Part shown: positions 23,766 through 37,600 of the stretch, piece by piece
Layout: each line of letters starts with the position of its first letter
Position numbering within the stretch: the first letter of the stretch is position 1
Assembly: GCA_018340375.1 (NCBI GenBank)
Contig: JAFFJZ010000122.1
Coordinates: 60,352 to 124,351 of the forward strand
Length of the DNA stretch: 64,000 nucleotides
Origin: Gonatopus flavifemur
Lineage: Eukaryota > Arthropoda > Insecta > Hymenoptera > Dryinidae
Direction of reading: 5' to 3'
Notes under the pieces: model-generated
The model's input: the letters and a program-made list of their open reading frames with translations, nothing else
What the model was told of the DNA's origin: nothing
Databases searched by the model: none
Position numbers and translations under genes: made by a program

Positions 23766-26597
23766 GCTCGCTCGACGACCTGGCTAAGAACAGGTTTGAT
23801 ATGCTCGATAGAAGGAATTGACTTCTCGGCCTGATGACTCAGATCAGAGTATTCCTACCTCCAAAATGAGATTTTTCGCTTCACGATCTCGCTGAGAACA
23901 GGTTTGATATGCTTGATGCAGGAGATTGACTTCTCGCCCTGATGGCTGAAATCGGAGTGTATATATACCATATGGAAGCGATCGCTCTCAGTCGCACGAC
24001 TAAGATCGTAGTATTCCCACCTCAAAAATGACATTGCTCGCTCGACGATCTGGCTGAGAACAGGTTCGATATGCTCGATAGAAGGAATTGACTTCTCGGC
24101 CTGATGACTCAGATCAGAGTATTCCTACCTCCAAAATGACATTTCTCGCTCCACGATCTCGCTGAGAACAGGTTCGATATGCTTGATACAGGAGATTGAC
24201 TCCTCGCCCTGATGGCTGAAATCGGAGTGTATATACGATATGGAAGCGATCGCTCTCGGCCCGATGGCTAAGGTCGGAGTATTCTTACCTCCAAAATGAG
24301 ATTTCTCGCTCCACGATCTCGCTGAGATCAGGTTTCATATGCTTGATACAGGAGATTGACTTCTCGGCCTGATGGCTGAGATCGGAGTGTAAATACCTTA
24401 TGGAAGCGATCGCTCTCGGTCGCACGACTAAGATCGCTCCTCGGCCTGATAGCTAAGATCAAAGTATTCCTACCTCAAAAATGACATTGCTCGCTCGACG
24501 ACCTGGCTAAGAACAGGTTCGATATGCTCGATAGAAGGAATTGACTTCTCGGCCTGATGACTCAGATCAGAGTATTCCTACCTCCAAAATGAGATTTCTC
24601 GCTCCACGATCTCGCCGAGAACAGGTTTGATATGCTTGATACAGGAGATTGACTCCTCGCCTGATGGCTGAAATCGGGTGTATATACCATATGGAAGCGA
24701 TTGCTCTCGGTCGCACGACTATGATCGTAGTATTCCCACCTCAAAAATGACATTGCTCGCCCGACGATCTGGCTGAGAACAGGTTCGATATGCTCGATAG
24801 GAGGAATTGACTTCTCGGCCTGATGACTCAGATCAGAGTATTCCTACCTTCAAAATGAGATTTCTCGCTCCACGATCTCGCTGAGAACAGGTTTGATATG
24901 CTTGATACAGGAGATTGACTCCTCGCCCTGATGGCTGAAATCGGAGTGTATATACCATATGGAAGCGATCGCTCTCGGTCGCACGACTAAGATCGTAGTA
25001 TTCCCACCTCAAAAATGACATTGCTCGCCCGACGATCTGGCTGAGAACAGGTTCGATATGCTCGATAGAAGGAATTGACTCCTCGGCCTGATGACTCAGA
25101 TCAGAGTATTCCTACCTCCAAAATCAGATTCCTCGCTCCACGATCTCGCTGAGAACAGGTTTGATATGCTTGATGCAGGAGATTGACTTCTCGCCCTGAT
25201 GGCTGAAATCGGAGTGTATATACCATATGGAAGCGATCGCTCTCAGTCGCACGACTAAGATCGTAGTATTCCCACCTCAGAAATGACATTGCTCGCTCGA
25301 CGATCTGGCTGAGAACAGGTTCGATATGCTCGATAGAAGGAATTGACTTCTCGGCCTGATGACTCAGATCAGAGTATTCCTACCTCCAAAATGAGATTTC
25401 TCGCTCCACGATCTCGCTGAGAACAGGTTTGATATGCTTGATGCAGGAGATTGACTTCTCGCCCTGATGGCTGAAATCGGAGTGTATATACCATATGGAA
25501 GCGATCGCTCTCAGTCGCACGACTAAGATCGAAGTAATCCCACCTCAAAAAGTACATAGATCTCTCGACGAACTGGCTGAGAACAGGTTTGATATGCTCG
25601 ATAGAAGGAATTGACTTCTCGGCCTGATGACTCAGATCAGAGTATTCCTACCTCCAAAATGACATTTCTCGCTCCACGATCTCGCTGAGAACAGGTTCGA
25701 TATGCTTGATACAGGAGATTGACTCCTCGCCCTGATGGCTGAGATCGGAGTGTATATACCATATGGAAGCGATCGCTCTCGGTCGCACGACTAAGATCGC
25801 TCCTCGGCCTGATGGCTAAGATCAAAGTATTCCTACCTCAAAAATGACATTGCTCGCTCGACGACCTGGCTAAGAACAGGTTCGATATGCTCGATAGAAG
25901 GAATTGACTTTTCGGCCTGATGACTCAGATCAGAGTATTCCTACCTCCAAAATGACATTTCTCGCTCCACGATCTCGCTGAGAACAGGTTCGATATGCTT
26001 GATACAGGAGATTGACTTCTCGCCCTGATGGCTGAAATCGGAGTGTATATACCATATGGAAGCGATCGCTCTCGGTCGCATGACTAAGATCGCTTCTCGG
26101 CCTGATGGCTAAGATCAAAGTATTCCTACCTCCAAAATGAGATTTCTCGCTCCACGATCTCGCCGAGAACAGGTTCGATATGCTCGATACAGGAGATTGA
26201 CTCCTCGCCCTGATGGCTGAAATCGCAGTGTATATACCATATGGAAGCGATCGCTCTCGGTCGCACGACTAAGATCGTAGTATTCCCACCTCAAAAATGA
26301 CATTGCTCGCCCGACGATCTGGCTGAGAACAGGTTCGATATGCTCGATAGAGGGAATTGACTTCTCGGCCTGATGACTCAGATCAGAGTATTCCTACCTC
26401 CAAAATGAGATTTCTCGCTCCCCGATCTCGCTGAGAACAGGTTTGATATGCTTGATACAGGAGATTGACTCCTCGCCCTGATGGCTGAAATCGGAGTGTA
26501 TATACCTTATGGAAGCGATCGCTCTCGGTCGCACGACTAAGATCACTCCTCGGCCTGATGGCTAAGATCAAAGTATTCCTACCTCAAAAATGACATT
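23766..26597. repeat. 2.83-kb higher-order repeat, copy 1
   Basis: In register with the next block at offset 2,832-2,834. Shared rare variants include TTTTTCGCTTCACG (23,873 and 26,705), GTGTATATATACC, CGATATGG (24,236 and 27,068) followed by AGTATTCTTACC, GAGATCAGGTTTCATATG and GTGTAAATACC. These five variants travel together and form the most distinctive haplotype of the right two thirds of the window. Confidence 0.84.
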
Positions 26598-28888
26598 GCT
26601 CGCTCGACGACCTGGCTAAGAACAGGTTCGATATGCTCGATAGAAGGAATTGACTTCTCGGCCTGATGACTCAGATCAGAGTATTCCTACCTCCAAAATG
26701 AGATTTTTCGCTTCACGATCTCGCTGAGAACAGGTTTGATATGCTTGATGCAGGAGATTGACTTCTCGCCCTGATGGCTGAAATCGGAGTGTATATATAC
26801 CATATGGAAGCGATCGCTCTCAGTCGCACGACTAAGATCGTAGTATTCCCACCTCAAAAATGACATTGCTCGCTCGACGATCTGGCTGAGAACAGGTTCG
26901 ATATGCTCGATAGAAGGAATTGACTTCTCGGCCTGATGACTCAGATCAGAGTATTCCTACCTCCAAAATGACATTTCTCGCTCCACGATCTCGCTGAGAA
27001 CAGGTTCGATATGCTTGATACAGGAGATTGACTCCTCGCCCTGATGGCTGAAATCGGAGTGTATATACGATATGGAAGCGATCGCTCTCGGCCCGATGGC
27101 TAAGGTCGGAGTATTCTTACCTCCAAAATGAGATTTCTCGCTCCACGATCTCGCTGAGATCAGGTTTCATATGCTTGATACAGGAGATTGACTTCTCGGC
27201 CTGATGGCTGAGATCGGAGTGTAAATACCTTATGGAAGCGATCGCTCTCGGTCGCACGACTAAGATCGCTCCTCGGCCTGATAGCTAAGATCAAAGTATT
27301 CCTACCTCAAAAATGACATTGCTCGCTCGACGACCTGGCTAAGAACAGGTTCGATATGCTCGATAGAAGGAATTGACTTCTCGGCCTGATGACTCAGATC
27401 AGAGTATTCCTACCTCCAAAATGAGATTTCTCGCTCCACGATCTCGCCGAGAACAGGTTTGATATGCTTGATACAGGAGATTGACTCCTCGCCCTGATGG
27501 CTGAAATCGGAGTGTATATACCATATGGAAGCGATTGCTCTCGGTCGCACGACTATGATCGTAGTATTCCCACCTCGAAAATGACATTGCTCGCCCGACG
27601 ATCTGGCTGAGAACAGGTTCGATATGCTCGATAGAAGGAATTGACTTCTCGGCCTGATGACTCAGATCAGAGTATTCCTACCTTCAAAATGAGATTTCTC
27701 GCTCCACGATCTCGCTGAGAACAGGTTTGATATGCTTGATACAGGAGATTGACTCCTCGCCCTGATGGCTGAAATCGGAGTGTATATACCATATGGAAGC
27801 GATCGCTCTCGGTCGCACGACTAAGATCGTAGTATTCCCACCTCAAAAATGACATTGCTCGCCCGACGATCTGGCTGAGAACAGGTTCGATATGCTCGAT
27901 AGAAGGAATTGACTCCTCGGCCTGATGACTCAGATCAGAGTATTCCTACCTCCAAAATCAGATTCCTCGCTCCACGATCTCGCTGAGAACAGGTTTGATA
28001 TGCTTGATGCAGGAGATTGACTTCTCGCCCTGATGGCTGAAATCGGAGTGTATATACCATATGGAAGCGATCGCTCTCAGTCGCACGACTAAGATCGTAG
28101 TATTCCCACCTCAAGAATGACATTGCTCGCTCGACGATCTGGCTGAGAACAGGTTCGATATGCTCGATAGAAGGAATTGACTCCTCGGCCTGATGACTCA
28201 GATCAGAGTATTCCTACCTCCAAAATGAGATTTCTCGCTCCACGATCTCGCTGAGAACAGGTTTGATATGCTTGATGCAGGAGATTGACTTCTCGCCCTG
28301 ATGGCTGAAATCGGTGTATATACCATATGGAAGCGATCGCTCCCAGTCGCACGACTAAGATCGTAGTATTCCCACCTCAACAATGACATTGCTCGCTCGA
28401 CGATCTGGCTGAGAACAGGTTTGATATGCTCGATAGAAGGAATTGACTTCTCGGCCTGATGACTCAGATCAGAGTATTCCTACCTCCAAAATGACATTTC
28501 TCGCTCCACGATCTCGCTGAGAACAGGTTCGATATGCTTGATACAGGAGATTGACTCCTCGCCCTGATGGCTGAATCCGGAGTGTATATACCATATGGAA
28601 GCGATCGCTCTCGGTCGCACGACTAAGATCGCTCCTCGGCCTGATGGCTAAGATCAAAGTATTCCTACCTCAATAATGACATTGCTCGCTCGACGACCTG
28701 GCTAAGAACAGGTTCGATATGCTCGATAGAAGGAATTGACTTCTCGGCCTGATGACTCAGATCAGAGTATTCCTACCTCCAAAATGAGATTTCTCGCTCC
28801 ACGATCTCGCTGAGAACAGGTTTGATATGCTTGATACAGGAGATTGACTCCTCGCCTGATGGCTGAAATCGGGTGTATATACCATATG
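26598..28888. repeat. 2.83-kb higher-order repeat, copy 2 (cut short by an aberrant junction)
   Basis: Parallel to copy 1 up to about 28.8 kb, where an abnormal duplication inside a beta tail (28,855-28,920) interrupts the pattern. The part around 26.1-27.6 kb also recurs at 31.27-32.75 kb at offset 5,153. Confidence 0.8.
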
Positions 28889-28920
28889 CCTGATGGCTGA
28901 AATCAGGTTATATATTATGG
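28855..28920. repeat. Aberrant short duplication inside a beta tail
   Basis: Bases 28,855-28,888 (CCTGATGGCTGAAATCGGG then TGTATATACCATATG) are followed at once by a diverged second copy at 28,889-28,920 (CCTGATGGCTGAAATCAGG then TTATATATTATGG). No other unit I read has this doubled tail. The second copy has AT-rich changes. It could be a slippage event or an assembly scar. Confidence 0.8.
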
Positions 28921-31900
28921 AAGCGATCGCTCTCGGTCGCACGACTAAGATCGCTCCTCGGCCTGATGGCTAAGATCAAAGTATTCCTACCTCAAAAATG
29001 ACATTGCTCGCTCGACGACCTGGCTAAGAACAGGTTCGATATGCTCGATAGAAGGAATTGACTTCTCGGCCTGATGACTCAGATCAGAGTATTCCTACCT
29101 CCAAAATGAGATTTCTCGCTCCACGATCTCGCTGGGAACAGGTTTGATATGCTTGATGCAGGAGATTGACTTCTCGCCTGATGGCTGAAATCGGAGTGTA
29201 TATACCATATGGAAGCGATCGCTCTCGGTCGCACGACTAAGATCGTAGTATTCCCACCTCAAAAATGACATTGCTCGCTCGACGATCTGGCTGAGAACAG
29301 GTTCGATATGCTCGATAGAAGGAATTCACTTCTCGGCCTGATGACTCAGATCAGAGTATTCCTACCTCCAAAATGAGATTCCTCGCTCCACGATCTCCCT
29401 GAGAGCAGGTTTGATATGCTTGATGCAGGAGATTGACTTCTCGCCCTGATGGCTGAAATCGGAGTGTATATACCATATGGAAGCGATCGCTCTCAGTCGC
29501 ACGACTAAGATTGTAGTATTCCCACCTCAAAATGACATTGCTCGCTCGACGATCTGGCAGAGAACAGGTTCGATATGCTCGATAGAAGGAATTGACTTCT
29601 CGGCCTGATGACTCAGATCAGAGTATTCCTACCTCCAAAATGAGATTTCTCGCTCCACGATCTCGCTGAGAACAGGTTCGATATGCTTGATACAGGAGAT
29701 TGACTCCTCGCCCTGATGGCTGAAATCGGAGTGTATATACCATATGGAAGCGATCGCTCTCGGTCGCACGACTAAGATCGCTCCTCGGCCTGATGGCTAA
29801 GATCAAAGTATTCCTACCTCAAAAATGACATTGCTCGCTCGACGACCTGGCTGAGAACAGGTTTGATATGCTCGATAGAAGGAATTGACTTCTCAGCCTG
29901 ATGACTCAGATCAGAGTATTCCTACCTCCAAAATGACATTTCTCGCTCCACGATCTCGCTGAGAACAGGTTCGATATGCTTGATACAGGAGATTGACTCC
30001 TCGCCCTGATGGCTGAAATCGGAGTGTATATACCATATGGAAGCGATCGCTCTCGGTCGCATGACTAAGATCGCTTCTCGGCCTGATGGCTAAGATCAAA
30101 GTATTCCTACCTCCAAAATGAGATTTCTCGCTCCACGATCTCGCCGAGAACAGGTTTGATATGCTTGATACAGGAGATTGACTCCTCGCCCTGATGGCTG
30201 AAATCGCAGTGTATATACCATATGGAAGCGATCGCTCTCGGTCGCACGACTAAGATCGTAGTATTCCCACCTCAAAAATGACATTGCTCGCCCGACGATC
30301 TGGCTGAGAACAGGTTCGATATGCTCGATAGAGGGAATTGACTTCTCGGCCTGATGACTCAGATCAGAGTATTCCTACCTCCAAAATGAGATTTCTCGCT
30401 CCACGATCTCGCTGAGAACAGGTTTGATATGCTTGATACAGGAGATTGACTCCTCGCCCTGATGGCTGAAATCGGATTGTATATACCTTATGGAAGCGAT
30501 CGCTCTCGGTCGCACGACTAAGATCGCTCCTCGGCCTGATGGCTAAGAGCAAAGTATTCCTACCTCAAAAATGACATTGCTCGCTCGACGACCTGGCTAA
30601 GAACAGGTTCGATATGCTCGATAGAAGGAATTGACTTTTCGGCCTGATGACTCAGATCAGAGTATTCCTACCTCCAAAATGACATTTCTCGCTCCACGAT
30701 CTCGCTGAGAACAGGTTCGATATGCTTGATAAGGAGATTGACTCCTCGCCCTGATGGCTGAAATCGGAGTGTATATACCATATGGAAGCGATCGCTCTCG
30801 GCCCGATGGCTAAGGTCGGAGTATTCCTACCTCCAAAATGAGATTTCTCGCACCACGATTTCGCTGAGAACAGGTTTGATATGCTTGATACAAGAGATTG
30901 ACTCCTCGCCCTGATGGCTGAAATCGGAGTGTATATACCATATGGAAGCGATCGCTCTCAGTCGCACGACTAAGATCGTAGTATTCCCACCTCAAAAATG
31001 ACATTGCTGGCTCGACGATCTGGCTGAGAACAGGTTCGATATGCTCGATAGAAGGAATTGACTTCTCGGCCTGATGACTCAGATCAGAGTATTCCTACCT
31101 CCAAAATGAGATTTCTCGCTCCACGATCTCGCTGAGAACAGGTTTGATATGCTTGATGCAGGAGATTGACTTCTCGCCTGATGGCTGAAATCGGAGTGTA
31201 TATACCATATGGAAGCGATCGCTCTCGGTCGCATGACTAAGATCGCTTCTCGGCCTGATGGCTAAGATCAAAGTATTCCTACCTCCAAAATGAGATTTCT
31301 CGCTCCACGATCTCGCCGAGAACAGGTTCGATATGCTCGATACAGGAGATTGACTCCTCGCCCTGATGGCTGAAATCGCAGTGTATATACCATATGGAAG
31401 CGATCGCTCTCGGTCGCACGACTAAGATCGTAGTATTCCCACCTCAAAAATGACATTGCTCGCCCGACGATCTGGCTGAGAACAGGTTCGATATGCTCGA
31501 TAGAGGGAATTGACTTCTCGGCCTGATGACTCAGATCAGAGTATTCCTACCTCCAAAATGAGATTTCTCGCTCCCCGATCTCGCTGAGAACAGGTTTGAT
31601 ATGCTTGATACAGGAGATTGACTCCTCGCCCTGATGGCTGAAATCGGAGTGTATATACCTTATGGAAGCGATCGCTCTCGGTCGCACGACTAAGATCACT
31701 CCTCGGCCTGATGGCTAAGATCAAAGTATTCCTACCTCAAAAATGACATTGCTCGCTCGACGACCGGGCTAAGAACAGGTTCGATATGCTCGATAGAAGG
31801 AATTGACTTCTCGGCCTGATGACTCAGATCAGAGTATTCCTACCTCCAAAATGAGATTTTTCGCTTCACGATCTCGCTGAGAACAGGTTTGATATGCTTG

Positions 31901-32920
31901 ATTCAGTAGATTGACTTCTCGCCCTGATGGCTGAAATCGGAGTGTATATATACCATATGGAAGCGATCGCTCTCAGTCGCACGACTAAGATCGTAGTATT
32001 CCCACCTCAAAAATGACATTGCTCGCTCGACGATCTGGCTGAGAACAGGTTCGATATGCTCGATAGAAGGAATTGACTTCTCGGCCTGATGACTCAGATC
32101 AGAGTATTCCTACCTCCAGAATGACATTTCTCGCTCCACGATCTCGCTGAGAACAGGTTCGATATGCTTGATACAGGAGATTGACTCCTCGCCCTGATGG
32201 CTGAAATCGGAGTGTATATACGATATGGAAGCGATCGCTCTCGGCCCGATGGCTAAGGTCGGAGTATTCTTACCTCCAAAATGAGATTTCTCGCTCCACG
32301 ATCTCGCTGAGATCAGGTTTCATATGCTTGATACAGGAGATTGACTTCTCGGCCTGATGGCTGAGATCGGAGTGTAAATACCTTATGGAAGCGATCGCTC
32401 TCGGTCGCACGACTAAGATCGCTCCTCGGCCTGATAGCTAAGATCAAAGTATTCCTACCTCAAAAATGACATTGCTCGCTCGACGACCTGGCTAAGAACA
32501 GGTTCGATATGCTCGATAGAAGGAATTGACTTCTCGGCCTGATGACTCAGATCAGAGTATTCCTACCTCCAAAATGAGATTTCTCGCTCCACGATCTCGC
32601 CGAGAACAGGTTTGATATGCTTGATACAGGAGATTGACTCCTCGGCCTGATGGCTGACATCGGAGTGTATATACCATATGGAAGCGATTGCTCTCGGTCG
32701 CACGACTATGATCGTAGTATTCCCACCTCAAAAATGACATTGCTCGCTCGACGATCTGGCTGAGAACAGGTTTGATATGCTCGATAGAAGGAATTGACTT
32801 CTCGGCCTGATGACTCAGATCAGAGTATTCCTACCTCCAAAATGACATTTCTCGCTCCACGATCTCGCTGAGAACAGGTTCGATATGCTTGATACAGGAG
32901 ATTGACTCCTCGCCCTGATG
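28921..32920. repeat. Alpha/beta/gamma blocks shared with 41-44 kb and 55-58 kb
   Basis: From about 28.47 to 31.7 kb the unit order matches 40.86-44.1 kb (offsets 12,391 falling to 12,364) and, through that block, 55.2-58.4 kb. This is a third partial member of the 14.3-kb family. From 31.27 kb it also matches 26.1 kb at offset 5,153, including the CGATATGG haplotype at 32,221. No gene. Confidence 0.8.
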
Positions 32921-33200
32921 GCTGAAATCAGTGTATATACCATATGGAAGCGATCGCTCTCGGTCGCACGACTAAGATCGCTCCTCGGCTGATGGCTAAG
33001 ATCAAAGTATTCCTACCCTCAAAATGACATTGCTCGCTCGACGACCTGGCTAAGGGATGGCTGAAATCGGAGGTATATACATATGGAGCGATCGCTCTCC
33101 GCGCACGACTAAGATCGTAGTATTCCCACCTCAAAATGACATTGCTCGCCCGACGATCTGGCTGAGAACAGGTTCGATATGCTTGATAGACAGGAGATTG
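32921..33200. repeat. Truncated and chimeric monomers
   Basis: An alpha starting at 33,006 stops after GACCTGGCTAAG (about 33,054) and continues directly as the second half of a beta (GGATGGCTGAAATCGG), so most of alpha's end and the first ~90 bp of beta are missing. The next alpha (from about 33,120) changes into beta at TGCTTGATAGACAGGAG (about 33,179-33,195). Several one-base losses lie in the same 200 bp (AGGTATATACATATGGAGCG, CTCTCCGCGCACG). This is either a recombination junction or a poorly resolved assembly joint. Confidence 0.82.
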
Positions 33201-34649
33201 ACTCCTCGCCCTGATGGCTGAAATCGGAGTGTATATACCATATGGAAGCGATCGCTCTCGGTCGCACGACTGAGATCGCTCCTCGGCCTGATGGCTAAGA
33301 TCAAAGTATTCCTACCTCAAAAATGACATTGCTCGCTCGACGACCTGGCTAAGAACAGGTTCGATATGCTCGATAGAAGGAATTGACTTCTCGGCCTGAT
33401 GACTCAGATCAGAGTATTCCTACCTCCAAAATGAGATTTCTCGCTCCACGATCTCGCTGGGAACAGGTTTGATATGCTTGATGCAGGAGATTGACTTCTC
33501 GCCCTGATGGCTGAAATCGGAGTGTATATACCATATGGAAGCGATCGCTCTCGGTCGCACGACTAAGATCGTAGTATTCCCACCTCAAAAATGACATTGC
33601 TCGCTCGACGATCTGGCTGAGAACAGGTTCGATATGCTCGATAGAAGGAATTCACTTCTCGGCCTGATGACTCAGATCAGAGTATTCCTACCTCCAAAAT
33701 GAGATTTCTCGCTCCACGATCTCGCTGAGAGCAGGTTTGATATGCTTGATGCAGGAGATTGACTTCTCGCCCTGATGGCTGAAATCGGAGTGTATATACC
33801 ATATGGAAGCGATCGCTCTCAGTCGTCACGACTAAGATTCGTAGTATTCCCACCTCAAAAATGACATTGCTCGCTCGACGATCTGGCAGAGAACAGGTTC
33901 GATATGCTCGATAGAAGGAATTGACTTCTCGGCCTGATGACTCAGATCAGAGTATTCCTACCTCCAAAATGAGATTTCTCGCTCCACGATCTCGCTGAGA
34001 ACAGGTTTGATATGCTTGATACAGGAGATTGACTGCTCGGCCTGATGGCTGAGATCGGAGTGTATATACCATATGGAAGCGATCGCTCTCGGTCGCACGA
34101 CTAAGATCGTAGTATTCCCACCTCAAAAATGACATTGCTCGCCCGACGATGTGGCTGAGAACAGGTTCGATATGCTCGATAGAAGGAATTGACTTCTCGG
34201 CCTGATGACTCAGATCAGAGTATTCCTACCTCCAAAATGAGACTTCTCGCTCCACGATCTCGCTGAGAACAGGTTCGATATGCTTGATACAGGAAATTGA
34301 CTCTCGCCTGATGGCTGAAAATCGGGTGTATATACCATATGGAAGCGATCGCTCTCTCGGGCCGATGGCTAAGATATCGGATTCCTACCTCCAAAATGAG
34401 ATTCCTCGCTCCACGATCTCGCTGAGAACAGGTTTGATATGCTTGATGCAGGAGATTGATTTCTCGCCCTGATGGCTGAAATCGGTTTATATACCATATG
34501 GAAGCGATCGCTCTCAGTCGCACGACTAAGATCGTAGTATTCCCACCTCAAAATGACATTGCTCGCTCGACGATCTGGCTGAGAACAGGTTCGATATGCT
34601 CGATAGAAGGAATTGACTCCTCGGCCTGATGACTCAGATCAGAGTATTC

Positions 34650-37600
34650 CTACCTCCAAAATGAGATTTCTCGCTCCACGATCTCGCTGAGAACAGGTTC
34701 CATATGCTTGATACAGGAGATTGACTTCTCGGCCTGATGGCTGAGATCGGAGTGTATATACCTTATGGAAGCGATCGCTCTCGGTCGCACGACTAAGATC
34801 GCTCTCGGCCTGATGGGGCTAAGATCAAGTATTCCTACCTCAAAATGACATTGCTCGCTCGACGACCTGGCTAAGAACAGGTTCGATATGCTCGATAGAA
34901 GGAATTGACTTTTCGGCCTGATGACTCAGATCAGAGTATTCCTACCTCCAAAATGACATTTCTCGCTCCACGATCTCGCTGAGAACCGGTTCGATATGCT
35001 TGATACAGGAGATTGACTTCTCGCCCTGATGGCTGAAATCGGAGTGTATATACCATATGGAAGCGATCGCTCTCGGTCGCATGACTAAGATCGCTTCTCG
35101 GGCTGATGGCTAAGATCAAAGTATTCCCACCTCCAAAATGAGATTTCTCGCTCCACGATCTCGCCGAGAACAGGTTCGATATGCTCGATACAGGAGATTG
35201 ACTCCTCGCCTGATGGCTGAAATCGCAGTGTATATACCATATGGAAGCGATCGCTCTCAGTCGCACGACTAAGATCGTAGTATTCCCACCTCACAAATGA
35301 CATTGCTCGCCCGACGATCTGGCTGAGAACAGGTTCGATATGCTCGATAGAGGGAATTGACTTCTCGGCCTGATGACTCAGATCAGAGTATTCCTACCTC
35401 CAAAATGAGATTTCTCGCTCCCCGATCTCGCTGAGAACAGGTTTGATATGCTTGATACAGGAGATTGACTCCTCGCCCTGATGGCTGAAATCGGAGTGTA
35501 TATACCTTATGGAAGCGATCGCTCTCGGTCGCACGACTAAGATCACTCCTCGGCCTGATGGCTAAGATCAAAGTATTCCTACCTCCAAAAATGACATTGC
35601 TCGCTCGACGACCTGGCTAAGAACAGGTTCGATATGCTCGATAGAAGGAATTGACTTCTCGGCCTGATGACTCAGATCAGAGTATTCCTACCTCCAAAAT
35701 GAGATTTTTCGCTTCACGATCTCGCTGAGAACAGGTTTGATATGCTTGATACAGGAGATTGACTTCTCGCCTGATGGCTGAAATCGGAGTGTATATACCA
35801 TATGGAAGCGATCGCTCTCAGTCGCACGACTAAGATCGTAGTATTCCCACCTCAAAATGACATTGCTCGCTCGCCGATCTGGCTGAGAACAGGTTCGATA
35901 TGCTCGATAGAAGGAATTGACTTCTCGGCCTGATGACTCACATCAGAGTATTCCTACCTCCAAAATGACATTTCTCGCTCCACGATCTCGCTGAGAACAG
36001 GTTCGATATGCTTGATACAGGAGATTGACTCCTCGCCCTGATGGCTGAAATCGGAGTGTATATACGATATGGAAGCGATCGCTCTCGGCCTGATGTCTAA
36101 GATCTGAGTATTCTTACCTCCAAAATGAGATTTCTCGCTCCACGATCTCGCTGAGATCAGGTTTCATATGCTTGATACAGGAGATTGACTTCTCGGCCTG
36201 ATGGCTGAGATCGGAGTGTAAATACCTTATGGAAGCGATCGCTCTCGGTCGCACGACTAAGATCGCTCCTCGGCCTGATAGCTAAGATCAAAGTATTCCT
36301 ACCTCAAAAATGACATTGCTCGCTCGACGACCTGGCTAAGAACAGGTTCGATATGCTCGATAGAAGGAATTGACTTCTCGGCCTGATGACTCAGATCAGA
36401 GTATTCCTACCTCCAAAATGAGATTTCTCGCTCCACGATCTCGCCGAGAACAGGTTTGATATGCTTGATACAGGAGATTGACTCCTCGCCTGATGGCTGA
36501 AATCGGGTGTATATACGCTATGGAAGCGATTGCTCTCGGTCGCACGACTATGATCGTAGTATTCCCACCTCAAAAATGACATTGCTCGCCCGACGATCTG
36601 GCTGAGAACAGGTTCGATATGCTCGATAGAAGGAATTGACTTCTCGGCCTGATGACTCAGATCAGAGTATTCCTACCTTCAAAATGAGATTTCTCGCTCC
36701 ACGATCTCGCTGAGAACAGGTTTGATATGCTTGATACAGGAGATTGACTCATAGCAGTGATGGCTGAAATCGGTTTGTATATTCCATATGGTTGCGATCG
36801 CTCTCGGTCGCACGACTAAGATCGTAGTATTCCCACCTCAAAAATGACATTGCTCGCCCGACGATCTGGCTGAGAACAGGTTCGATATGCTCGATAGAAG
36901 GAATTGACTCCTCGGCCTGATGACTCAGATCAGAGTATTCCTACCTCCAAAATCAGATTCCTCGCTCCACGATCTCGCTGAGAACAGGTTTGATATGCTT
37001 GATGCAGGAGATTGACTTCTCGCCCTGATGGCTGAAATCGGAGTGTATATACCATATGGAAGCGATCGCTCTCAGTCGCACGACTAAGATCGTAGTATTC
37101 CCACCTCAAAAATGACATTGCTCGCTCGACGATCTGGCTGAGAACAGGTTCGATATGCTCGATAGAAGGAATTGACTTCTCGGCCTGATGACTCAGATCA
37201 GAGTATTCCTACCTCCAAAATGAGATTTCTCGCTCCACGATCTCGCTGAGAACAGGTTTGATATGCTTGATGCAGGAGATTGACTTCTCGCCCTGATGGC
37301 TGAAATCGGAGTGTATATACCATATGGAAGCGATCGCTCTCAGTCGCACGACTAAGATCGTAGTATTCCCACCTCAAAAATGACATTGCTCGCTCGACGA
37401 TCTGGCTGAGAACAGGTTTGATATGCTCGATAGAAGGAATTGACTTCTCGGCCTGATGACTCAGATCAGAGTATTCCTACCTCCAAAATGACATTTCTCG
37501 CTCCACGATCTCGCTGAGAACAGGTTCGATATGCTTGATACAGGAGATTGACTCCTCGCCCTGATGGCTGAATCCGGAGTGTATATACCATATGGAAGCG

